Source: a bacterium
GTDB lineage: Bacteria; Bacteroidota; Bacteroidia; NS11-12g; UBA955
Direction: 5' to 3'
Length of the DNA stretch: 36,982 nt
Assembly: GCA_029945665.1 (NCBI GenBank)
Contig: JAQSCZ010000031.1
Coordinates: 1-36,982, forward strand
Part shown: piece by piece, positions 14,964 through 24,400 of the stretch
How the letters are laid out: every line of letters begins with the position of its first letter
How positions within the stretch are numbered: position 1 is the stretch's first letter
The notes under the pieces: model-generated
The model's input: the letters and a program-made list of their open reading frames with translations, nothing else
Told to the model about the DNA's origin: nothing
Databases searched by the model: none
Made by a program: the position numbers and the translations under genes

Positions 14964-16724
14964 ATGAAGCAATTTTTGAAATATACATTGGCCACTATTG
15001 TAGGTGTTTTTATCACCTTCGTTTTCTTAGGCATTCTTATGTTTTTTACATTCCTAGGATTGGCCAGTTCATCTGGTAAAAAAGGCATGTCTCTAAAAAA
15101 TAATTCTGTCATCGAACTGAATATCAACTATGATGTTCAAGAAAGAACGCCTCAAAGTTTCATGAATATATTCTCCAATGGAGATAACGATAGCTATTTA
15201 GGCTTAAATGATATTCTATCGATTATTAATAAGGCTGCCTCTGATTCAAAAATCAAGGGAATATACTTAAAAACCAATTTAAATAATACGGGTTACGCTA
15301 CCTCACTTGAAATTAGAAATGCACTACAAGATTTTAAGAAATCAGGTAAATTTATTTATGCATTTGCCCCATACTACGACGAGAAGAATTACTATCTAGC
15401 TAGTGTTGCCGATTCTATTTTTATAGAAAAAGCTGGTAGTGTTTTATTAAATGGTCTTTCTGCTAACCTTATGTTCTATAAAGGTGCTTTAGATAAACTA
15501 GGTGTTGAAATGCAAGTTATCAAAGTGGGCGCATACAAGGGTGCTGTTGAAACCTTTTCTAGAAATGACCTAAGTGCCGAAAACCGCGAACAAATAAGTG
15601 TTTATTTAAACAATCTTTATACTACTTTCATTGATGCAGTGGGAGCAAGTAGAAAAATGGATACCGCCGTTCTTAGAAAATCTTTTAATGACTTTAGCAT
15701 TCAAACCCCTGCTCAAGCAGTTGCTTTCGGTTTAATTGATCGCACCCTTTATTCGGATGAGATTATTAAAAGCATGAGAAAAAAATTAGGTCTTAAGGAA
15801 AAGGAAGAATTATCTTTAATCAAGGCCGGCAATTATGCAGGTAATATGAATGATGATGAAGAAAAAGGTGGGGATAAAATTGCCGTAATATATGCCATAG
15901 GCGAAATAATGGAAGGCGAAGGAGATGACCAAACCATAGGTTCTGTTACACTCTCTAAATCTATAGCCAATGCGCGTGAGGATAAGAATATTAAAGCCAT
16001 TGTACTGAGGGTTAATTCACCAGGCGGTAGTTCACTCGCCAGTGATATTATAATGCGTGAGATCAAACTTTGCAAGGGTATCAAACCAATTGTTGTATCC
16101 ATGAATGACGTTGCAGCTAGCGGTGGTTATTATATTAGCGCAATGGCCGATTCTATCATAGCAATGCCTAATACAATCACTGGCTCAATTGGCGTATTTG
16201 GATTATTTCCAAACATGCAGTCCTTACTTAATGACAAAATGGGGCTTACTTTCGAAAGCGTTAAAACTGGTCAATATGCCGACTTTGGAAGAGTTGACAG
16301 GCCATTATCTGAAGTCGATAAATTGTATCTTCAAAATATGGTAAATAGAATTTATGACGATTTTACTGGTGTAGTTGAAACAGGAAGAGGTTTGGATAGT
16401 GTGACAGTTGAAAAATTGGCACAAGGCCGCGTTTGGACAGCCAACGACGCTTTATCAAGAAAATTAATAGATAGTTACGGCGGTATCAATGACGCCATAA
16501 AAATTGCGGCTTATATGGCAAAATTGAAAACGTATTCTGTTGCCAATTTTCCTAAGCAAGATAATCCATTTAAACAATTATTAGGAGGAAAAACAAATGC
16601 CATGATTGAATCTAAAATATCAAGTGATTTGGGCGTATTCTACAATTACTACAAGACATTGCAGGTCTCTGTTAAATCACAAGGATTTCAAATGCGAATG
16701 CCTTTTAATTTAAATATACAATAA
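14964..16724 (+). CDS. sppA: Signal peptide peptidase SppA, 67-kDa type
   Basis: A membrane-anchored serine protease of 586 aa that degrades signal peptides left in the membrane. The start is MKQFLKYTL at 14964, directly before a hydrophobic anchor (about residues 5-35). The longer frame from 14856 would put 36 odd residues ahead of it and overlap the divergent purB start region. Two S49 halves are present. The N-terminal half supplies the catalytic lysine K192 (KVGAYKGAVETF) and the C-terminal half the nucleophile S386 (DVAASGGYYIS), with VNSPGGSSLASD and TITGSIGVFG around it. This spacing is close to the E. coli enzyme. A near-consensus box TTTATTTG lies at 14932-14939. Confidence 0.95.
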   Translation: MKQFLKYTLATIVGVFITFVFLGILMFFTFLGLASSSGKKGMSLKNNSVIELNINYDVQERTPQSFMNIFSNGDNDSYLGLNDILSIINKAASDSKIKGIYLKTNLNNTGYATSLEIRNALQDFKKSGKFIYAFAPYYDEKNYYLASVADSIFIEKAGSVLLNGLSANLMFYKGALDKLGVEMQVIKVGAYKGAVETFSRNDLSAENREQISVYLNNLYTTFIDAVGASRKMDTAVLRKSFNDFSIQTPAQAVAFGLIDRTLYSDEIIKSMRKKLGLKEKEELSLIKAGNYAGNMNDDEEKGGDKIAVIYAIGEIMEGEGDDQTIGSVTLSKSIANAREDKNIKAIVLRVNSPGGSSLASDIIMREIKLCKGIKPIVVSMNDVAASGGYYISAMADSIIAMPNTITGSIGVFGLFPNMQSLLNDKMGLTFESVKTGQYADFGRVDRPLSEVDKLYLQNMVNRIYDDFTGVVETGRGLDSVTVEKLAQGRVWTANDALSRKLIDSYGGINDAIKIAAYMAKLKTYSVANFPKQDNPFKQLLGGKTNAMIESKISSDLGVFYNYYKTLQVSVKSQGFQMRMPFNLNIQ

Positions 16725-16726
16725 CC

Positions 16727-16734
16727 TATATTTG
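16727..16734 (+). promoter_or_regulatory. TAnnTTTG box between sppA and the S8 protease gene
   Basis: TATATTTG is an exact consensus match 3 bp after the sppA stop. It would leave a leader of about 100 nt for the S8 gene. A weaker box TAGCTTTC lies nearer the gene (about 16804-16811). Confidence 0.4.
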
Positions 16735-16855
16735 CCGTCCGAATTTATTTTTCATTGAAGTCTAAAATCCTTACTCATTCACTTTTTAAATCGAATGCTA
16801 TTGCTAGCTTTCAAAAAATCTTATTTCTAAATTAATGCCTATTTCCCGTCATAAC

Positions 16856-18424
16856 ATGAACTCAATTAAACAATCACTCTTAGCTGTATTTTTATTTTCT
16901 ATAATTACCCTATCAGCTCAACATCCTAAAAAAGACTGGTACCAAAGATATTCACTGAATGATACCTGCATGGGTATCGACCTTATAAATGCACTCAATA
17001 CAACGCCTCAACCAGCCAATGCAAAACCGGTAATAGTGGCTGTAATTGATGGAGGAACAGATATTTTACACGAAGATTTGAAATCCAATATTTGGGTAAA
17101 TCTTAGAGAAATACCAGGCAATGGTGTCGATGATGACCAAAATGGTTATGTAGATGATATCAATGGTTGGGATTTCATCGGTGGAAAGAATGGTGAAGTG
17201 CATTATGACAATCTTGAATTAACGCGTTTACTAAGAAATTATAAAGCCAAATTTGGAGATAAAACAAGTAAGGAAATTTCAAAAGCTGAAAAGCCAGAAT
17301 ATAGGAAATTTAAAGAACTAGAAGCTATTCATAAAACCCAATTACAAAATGACAAAGCAAGTTTTAGTAATATTTCTAGTTATAAGAAAATCATAGATGC
17401 TGTTGTGAGTGAAATGGGCACCAGCGATTTCAGTTTAGAAACCCTAGAAGCCTATACTCCTGAAAAAAACGAAGCTAAACTTGGTAAATTCAACATTATC
17501 AAAGCTTGCATGAGTTCCAATATGACCCCAACAGAGTTTATTAAATACATCATGAATGTATATGACCACTTGAATGCAAGTGTGAATTTTCAGCTTGATT
17601 TAAACTATGACCCAAGGGAAGTTGTTGGTGACGACTATTTAAATACAACCATTAGAAATTATGGCAATAACCAAGTAAAAGGTCCAGATGCCTTGCATGG
17701 TACACACGTTGCTGGCATTATCGGAGCTATTCGTAACAATGAAATTGGTATCAATGGTATCGCTACCATGGTGCAAATTATGGTAGTTCGTGTTGTTCCC
17801 GATGGTGATGAACGTGATAAAGATGTTGCCAATGCGATTAGATATGCCGTAGACAATGGTGCCAAAGTAATCAATATGAGTTTTGGTAAAAAATACTCAT
17901 TCAATAAAGCCATTGTTGACGAAGCAGTTAAATATGCAGAAAGCAAAGATGTTTTAATTATTCATGCTGCTGGAAACGATGGCAAGAACATAGATGAAGA
18001 GACCAATTTTCCAACACCGCGTTATGAAAATGGACAAACTTGTGCAACATGGATTGAAGTAGGCGCCAGTGGTATGGACCAAAGTCCAACAGACTTTTCT
18101 AACTATGGAAAAACTACTGTCAATGTGTTTGCTCCAGGTTTAGAAATATACAGCACCATTGCCGATAATAAATATGAATGGGAACAAGGTACTAGTATGG
18201 CGAGTCCTGTAGTTGCTGGTGTTGCTGCACTAATTAGATCCTATTATCCGAACCTAACCGCTATTCAAGTAAAATCTGTTATAGAAAGTACCGTTATTAA
18301 ACCAGAAGCAAAATTTAAAAAACCAGGCAGCAAAAGAAAGAAAACTAAGTACAAAAAATTATGTACTAGCCAAGGTATTGTAAATGTCAATGCAGCCTTA
18401 AAAGCAGCATCGCTTATTAAATAA
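16856..18424 (+). CDS. Secreted subtilisin-like S8 family peptidase
   Basis: About 522 aa from the ATG at 16856; an ATG at 16835 would add seven residues. The 16856 start gives a clean signal peptide (MNSIKQSLLAVFLFSIITLSAQ). The catalytic triad is D65 (VIDGGTD), H284 (HGTHVAGIIGA) and S447 (GTSMASPVVAG), with oxyanion Asn in HAAGNDG. The spacing of about 220 residues between Asp and His is far larger than in subtilisin; the insert is charged and partly coiled (residues about 120-230), after a D/N-rich DDDQNGYVDDINGWDF strand that may bind calcium. No type IX sorting domain is seen at the C-terminus, which ends in a Lys-rich stretch and the last catalytic-domain helix. It converges on the ELWxxDGT gene with 8 bp between stops. 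Confidence 0.92.
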   Translation: MNSIKQSLLAVFLFSIITLSAQHPKKDWYQRYSLNDTCMGIDLINALNTTPQPANAKPVIVAVIDGGTDILHEDLKSNIWVNLREIPGNGVDDDQNGYVDDINGWDFIGGKNGEVHYDNLELTRLLRNYKAKFGDKTSKEISKAEKPEYRKFKELEAIHKTQLQNDKASFSNISSYKKIIDAVVSEMGTSDFSLETLEAYTPEKNEAKLGKFNIIKACMSSNMTPTEFIKYIMNVYDHLNASVNFQLDLNYDPREVVGDDYLNTTIRNYGNNQVKGPDALHGTHVAGIIGAIRNNEIGINGIATMVQIMVVRVVPDGDERDKDVANAIRYAVDNGAKVINMSFGKKYSFNKAIVDEAVKYAESKDVLIIHAAGNDGKNIDEETNFPTPRYENGQTCATWIEVGASGMDQSPTDFSNYGKTTVNVFAPGLEIYSTIADNKYEWEQGTSMASPVVAGVAALIRSYYPNLTAIQVKSVIESTVIKPEAKFKKPGSKRKKTKYKKLCTSQGIVNVNAALKAASLIK

Positions 18425-18432
18425 TTTATTTT

Positions 18433-20523
18433 TTAGGGCTGATTAAGCTTCCATAATTCAGCGCCATGTTCCTCATCATCTACAACAAAGTAGATTATGT
18501 GATTAACAACTGTAAGATTGGTTGGTGGCATATTATTGCTACTTGAATATTTGCCTTTCACTAAGTCTGTTGATTTTGATTTTCCGGAACTCTTCCACAA
18601 TTCAACACCATTGATGCCATCATTGGCTATAAAATAAAGTACACCATTTAAATTTACAAAGCCCGATAAATTTGAACTAATGGGTCCACTCCTAATATCC
18701 TTCACTAAGTCTGTTCCTTTTGAGGTGCCATTACTCGACCATAACTCAAGTCCCGCTTTTCCATCATCGGCAATAAAAAAAAGAATCCCGTTGCTAGCCG
18801 TTAATTGACTCGCATTAGAACCCTCTTTTTGGCCTTTTGTATTAATATCCTTTACTAGCATAGTGCCAGAAGAAGTGCCATCACTTCGCCACAATTCAGG
18901 GCCATTTAAGCCATTATCCGCAATAAAATAAAGGATACCATTCATTACAACCAAATCTTCTGGCTCCGATCCTTCTTCGCCTTCGTAAATATCCTTTACC
19001 ATAACAGTACCCAATGTCGTGCCATCGCTTTTCCATAATTCGTGACCATTTGTCCCATCATTCGCAGTAAAATACAAGGTACCATTCACATTAATTAAAT
19101 TATCGGGGTATGAACCAATACCCTTTGGAAGTATATCTTTTATCATCGTGGTTCCAGCAGCTGTACCGTCACTCTTCCACAATTCATTGCCATCTCTTCC
19201 ATCGCTAGCTGTAAAAAATAAAAGGCCATTGACATTGGTTAAATGTTGTGGCTCAGATGAAGCATCTCTTGGATTAATATTTTTAACCATAACTGTCCCT
19301 GCAGCTGTGCCATCACTCTTCCATAGTTCATGTCCATTGGCTTTGTCGCTTGCATTAAAAAAAAGAACACCATTCGCTTCGGTTAAAAACTGAGGTAAGG
19401 TTGAATTACCTATATATTTTAAGGGCTTTATCATCACAGTGCCCTTCTCGGTTCCATCGCTTTTCCATAGTTCGGCTGAATCTTTACCATTGTCGGCAAT
19501 AAAATAAAGTTGCCCTCTTACATTGGTCATATTTTGCAACGATGCATCCTCCAAAGCTCGTGGAAAAATATTTTTTACAACAACAGTGCCTTCACTTTGT
19601 CCATTGGTTTTCCATAACTTAACACCACCATTTAATATGGCAAAAAACAAGGTGCCATTCACATTGGTGAGTTGATAGGGAGAAGACCCTTTACCAAGTT
19701 TATTGATGTTTTTAAAAATATGGGTCCCCTCAGACAGGCCATTGGTTTGCCATATTTCTTCGCCAGTTATACCATCATTTGCAACAAAAAAAACTTGATT
19801 ATTAAAGGTTACAAAATCATGGGGATTGGCACCTTCAGGCCCATTATTTATATCCTTTACAAGCGTGGGTTTTCCTTTATCTGCTTGTTTGCCTAATTCA
19901 TTTCCACATTTAACATCTAGAAACGAAAGATAACGCACATCGTTTATTTTTGCCCCCGATAATTTAATCTCCATTTTTGTTACAATGGTTTTGGCTTTTA
20001 CTGTTCCATTCGAAGTACCATCTGAACTATAAAGTGTTTTATCTAAATAAAAGTACAATAGGCCTCCGACTGCCATTAAATCTATTGGTTTGTAATTTCC
20101 AGATCCATTATTTAAATCCTTAATTAAGTAAGTACCCTCGCTGCTACCATCCGATTTCCATAACTCAATACCATGCGCCCCATCGTATGCAGTAAAATAA
20201 ATTGACCCCTTAAATTCAGTTAAAAAAGAAGGATTCGAATGTCCCTTTCCTGGACAAATATCTTTAACAAGCACTGTACCAGCAACAGTACCATCTGTTT
20301 TCCATAACTCTGCGCCATTGATTCCGTCATCGGCCGAGAAAAAAATATAATTACCGGCCACAGTTAATTCTTTAGGGGTGGCCGAATTATTCGTTGGATC
20401 GCAATCTTTCAAGAGCATTGGCTCTTGACATTTGATCTCAATAAATTGATAACATAATAACAAACATAGTATCGGTCTAATTGCTGAACATTCAACCAAT
20501 CTAGCCATTCTTATCTTCACCAT
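18433..20523 (-). CDS. Secreted ELWxxDGT repeat protein
   Basis: A 696-aa protein built almost wholly of about a dozen repeats of roughly 48-52 residues. Each has the pattern 'lyF.a.dg.nG.ELWkSDGTaaGT.mvKdI', followed by 'p..lt.vnG'; the first ELW is at residue 72. Repeats in the middle degrade to EIWQTNG and KLWKTNG, and the last ends at ELWKLNQP. An N-terminal hydrophobic segment (ILCLLLCYQFIEIKCQE) looks like a signal peptide. The annotated ATG at 20523 or a second ATG at 20508 could be the start. The fold is probably a beta-propeller-like array; function is unknown. No type IX sorting domain is visible. A -33-like TTTG, 17 bp, and TATTTTTT precede the start. Confidence 0.88.
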   Translation of the reverse strand: MVKIRMARLVECSAIRPILCLLLCYQFIEIKCQEPMLLKDCDPTNNSATPKELTVAGNYIFFSADDGINGAELWKTDGTVAGTVLVKDICPGKGHSNPSFLTEFKGSIYFTAYDGAHGIELWKSDGSSEGTYLIKDLNNGSGNYKPIDLMAVGGLLYFYLDKTLYSSDGTSNGTVKAKTIVTKMEIKLSGAKINDVRYLSFLDVKCGNELGKQADKGKPTLVKDINNGPEGANPHDFVTFNNQVFFVANDGITGEEIWQTNGLSEGTHIFKNINKLGKGSSPYQLTNVNGTLFFAILNGGVKLWKTNGQSEGTVVVKNIFPRALEDASLQNMTNVRGQLYFIADNGKDSAELWKSDGTEKGTVMIKPLKYIGNSTLPQFLTEANGVLFFNASDKANGHELWKSDGTAAGTVMVKNINPRDASSEPQHLTNVNGLLFFTASDGRDGNELWKSDGTAAGTTMIKDILPKGIGSYPDNLINVNGTLYFTANDGTNGHELWKSDGTTLGTVMVKDIYEGEEGSEPEDLVVMNGILYFIADNGLNGPELWRSDGTSSGTMLVKDINTKGQKEGSNASQLTASNGILFFIADDGKAGLELWSSNGTSKGTDLVKDIRSGPISSNLSGFVNLNGVLYFIANDGINGVELWKSSGKSKSTDLVKGKYSSSNNMPPTNLTVVNHIIYFVVDDEEHGAELWKLNQP

Positions 20524-20589
20524 TAAAAAAAATACAATGATTGTTAGTTTACAAATAAATTTAAATTATTTAGACGCAATAAGCTGAAA

Positions 20590-21489
20590 TTATTTAGCTT
20601 TACTGTCCACTCTTTCATCATACTCTAAAAAAGCTGCCAAAACCAACTGAGAATAGTTTTGAGATGAAGTTTGAAAACGTCCAGCAGAAGTAGTCCATAA
20701 TTGTTTAATTAACCCCATGCCTTCTGCAGGGTATTGAATTGAATTTAAAGCTAAGCTTACATTTCCTGCACCGGCGTTATATACATGCATCACTATTAAT
20801 CGAAACCATAAATCATGCTCATTATAAACAATGCCGCGTGCATCTAACATGGATTTAGTATAAGGAATGCAAATAGTTTTAATTAGCTGACTCGCTGCAT
20901 AAGCAGAACGGTTAAAGTTAGCACGCTCATCCATTTTCTTGTTAACTTTTAACCCATAATTCCTTGCAACACCTTTCATTAATTGAAAAGGACCATAGGC
21001 GCCTGCACTCGATTTCTGAAGTTGATTAGGACTTTCAATTAATAAAATGGCTTTCGCATACCAGCCATTCACGCCATTTTTCTCAAATGCTTCAATTCCC
21101 AATGGTACTTTTGGCGCTACCTTTTCAAAAACATAAAAAAAACTTTTACCCATGGTGCCAACGACCCTGCTGCTGTCATAAATTCCACTTAACCGTCTAA
21201 AACTATCCGCAATTGTTAAACGCTGATTGACACTGCAAGTATTCCAATTTGTAGCAGGGTAGGTTGTTAAAACCATTCTGCAACTGTGTACATTTATCAA
21301 ACAACTGTCTTGGTGAAGATTCATTATTCTCCTCCAAAATATAACATGCGCCATGGTATCGCATCCCAATTGCCTTATCTCATCTGCACCATATTTTTTT
21401 ATAGATTCGGATGGGCCAGATGGTGCTGTTAAACCTAGGGTTATCCAAACAGCAACCAATAAAAATATTTTAGAAAGTGAATTTAACAT
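20590..21489 (-). CDS. Lytic transglycosylase (SLT fold)
   Basis: A 299-aa exported protein. An N-terminal hydrophobic stretch (IFLLVAVWITLGLTAP) is a likely signal peptide. The catalytic domain lies in the C-terminal two-thirds: AILLIESPNQLQ with the catalytic Glu, SSAGAYGPFQLMKGVARNYG, and HVYNAGAGNVSLAL, the usual ES, GAxGxxQ and YNAG motifs of SLT-type transglycosylases, which cleave peptidoglycan to 1,6-anhydro products. There is no LysM or other wall-binding domain. Its ATG overlaps the stop of the PorU-like gene by one base (TAATG), so the two are likely co-translated. The pairing suggests a wall-remodelling role linked to surface export, which is inference. Confidence 0.88.
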   Translation of the reverse strand: MLNSLSKIFLLVAVWITLGLTAPSGPSESIKKYGADEIRQLGCDTMAHVIFWRRIMNLHQDSCLINVHSCRMVLTTYPATNWNTCSVNQRLTIADSFRRLSGIYDSSRVVGTMGKSFFYVFEKVAPKVPLGIEAFEKNGVNGWYAKAILLIESPNQLQKSSAGAYGPFQLMKGVARNYGLKVNKKMDERANFNRSAYAASQLIKTICIPYTKSMLDARGIVYNEHDLWFRLIVMHVYNAGAGNVSLALNSIQYPAEGMGLIKQLWTTSAGRFQTSSQNYSQLVLAAFLEYDERVDSKAK

Positions 21490-24400
21490 TATCGAAGTAA
21501 TACTATTTTACCAGTGTGGTGTTTAAATAAATTATTATTGGCCTTATCCGCATTTAGATCGTTACTTACATTATCAGAACTAATCTGAGTAATATCCTCG
21601 CCGTTAGACTTAATGGTAACTGTATATAAATAAACCCCATTGGATAGCCTGTCGCCATATTGATCTGTACCGTCCCAAACAATATCAGTAATATTAGAAC
21701 CCACATGAATATTGCCTAAATCATCCTTATTCAGTTCCTTTACTACCTTTCCCTGAATGGTCATAATTTTTATATTGATATAATCTGGTACTTCATTGCC
21801 TGTTAGTGTAAACACAAAGCGCATGGCAGTGGTGAAAGGATTTGGATAAGGGTAGAAATTAGTCGCTGACTTTTGATTCACAACAGTAAAATTAATTTGA
21901 TATTCCGTAGAACCCGCATTATTCTTATTTGCATCGTTTGATTGTACCTTTAAAGTATAGACACCATCTGGTAAGTTTTTTGGAGAAAATTCAGCCTTAG
22001 CTAAATTATTTACAGAGTTCGCTGGTATGAATTTTACATTTAAACTATCAAAATCTATTCTTTCAAATTGGGTTGAATTAGGCTTCTTCCACCAAAGCTT
22101 TATACCTGTGCTATCAATCTGCCAATTGTAAATATTTTCGTCCTTACTAGAAATCAAAATCACTGGATTGGCCGAAACAATTTCACCATTTGAAATATGT
22201 CTTGCGTCGAAGGTAACATCAAGGATTGGATTAATTTTATCATCTAAAACTTCAAAGTAACGAATGGCCGAATTATTAACTAACGACAATTCAGGTATTT
22301 CTGCTTTTGAAAACTGATCAAAATTTACCTTAATCAAGTAGGCATACCTTCCACTCATTTTATTGGTTGCAAAATTGGTTCCTATTGTAAAAAACTTGCC
22401 CGGATCCAAATTTGAAGGATAAAAATAAGTTGAATCATAAACTGTATCTCTCGTATCAATATTAAATACCTTAACTTGATATTTTAAATTGGCAGGAAAA
22501 GGTAGAACAGATACATTCTGAAATCCAATATTGTAATTAAATTGTTCACCTTGTCTCAAACTATCTCTCCAAGCAGTGTTAGACAAATTCGGATTCAGTG
22601 CACCTTCTGGCACATCACCTGCAGATACGCGCCAATTCTGTAATTGTGGTGGTGTGAAATTTTCTAAATCAGTAAATAATCCCTCCAGATAAATATTGGG
22701 AAACCGCTTCGCATCTATTGAAGAAATGTCAATTTCATTATCTCTAACTATATTTAGACAAATTGAATCTACACCTGAGTTAGAAATGCCATGCACATTG
22801 ATATAAAAATCATCCCCTGCTTTTATGTCTTTGGTACTGGTATAATGGTATAATGTTTTCCATTCTGAAGAAGGGCCAATTAACTCTGACTTTACAGAAC
22901 CTTTATCATATTTCCCAATGAGTTCTTTTTGAATTTCAATGTAACTTAAATCATTATTTAATACCCACAATCCTGAATCTTCAACTGCCCAACCTGGTGC
23001 AGCCCCCTTGCGACCAATCATGGTATAACTTGTATTATTGGTGAAAACATTCTCAGTAAGTTTACAACCTAGTTTTGCAAAACCATCAATCACCTCTTGA
23101 CTCCAATTGGATCTTACAAATGAACCCCTGTTACAAATGGCTACATAGGTGCTATCAGGAATTGAATCTACCCATATTGGAAACTGTGCGTTGCCAGCAG
23201 GATATCCAATACTAAAATTATAGAATTTTCTTAAATCCTCCAAATAACCGTAAGTATTAGTCGCAGCATCGTAGATTTGGGCATTGGGATTGAAAATTCC
23301 ATTTAACTTAAATTGCTCCAATGTGTTTTTGTTAAAAAGTATGGCAATAATCCCTCCAAACGGCGCACCTGGATTTAAAGAAGTTGCGCCTTGTCCTCCT
23401 TTTTTTATGCCATAACCTGGGTAAGGACTTATTGCAGAATTCACATAGACATATTCAGAATTGGTGGTGTACTCAAATTCTCTTCTAATTTTATTGAGTT
23501 TAATTTTATTTAATTTACTACTCGGATAAAATTGCGGGAAATGTGATTGCGACCAACCTGGTTCATGGTTAAATATATGTACAAAGCTTCTATCTATATA
23601 GGCTCCTTCAATGCCTCCTGTGTTAATTTTTGCTCTCCAATAATAAACAATACTATCTCTTGTGCCCAATAACTTAATCTTCCATTTTTGAATTTGACCG
23701 ACAATATTTGTTGAACTATCGCTTCTTTTCCAAGGGCTATCAAAGGTGTAGGCAGTATCAATATCAAAATAAAATTGATAATTATTCTCAAAAATATTGA
23801 GTGCTTGCGCCACCAATTCAACAGTATCATTATTCAAATCTGAAATGATATCGAAACGCTTTGGATAAATTAAATGGATTCCGTTTCCAGGAATCAGAGC
23901 TGTATATTCTGCCGAATTATTGGCATAGGCTGTCCCCTCGTCTGTTGTCCGCAAATCGTTCACAGTCACTGTAAATTTATTTGAACCAGTGGTAGCAATA
24001 TCTTTCGATTTTATATATAAAAAGTAGGTCGTTTTATTTTTTACACCTTGTACTTTAAAATTATAAATCGTCTTAATAAAATCATTCGGATAAGAGCGTT
24101 CAACTTTGATATTAAAAGAATCAGGCACATATTTTCCGTTATTTTCAACCGTAACAACAAGCGCAAATGAATCGCTTATTGCAGTAAAATTAGCTGGATA
24201 AGTTGAAATTGATGTTTCGTTGATACTATAATCAGGCAATTGGGGTTGATACCATTCAACTGATGGATCACCTTGTAAAAAAGTAATTCTACCAATGATT
24301 GTTCCTAGCTCATCACTGCTGTTATTTTTTGCAGCCAACATGTCTTTTACTGCGTCGCCAATAGTATAATAACCGGAATAGTTATTCCTGAAAGAGAGGG

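Noticed and set aside
18433-20523. CRISPR array or tandem DNA repeat suggested by the regular repeats
   Set aside because: The period of about 150 bp is in frame and encodes the ELWxxDGT protein repeat; there are no short identical repeats with unique spacers.
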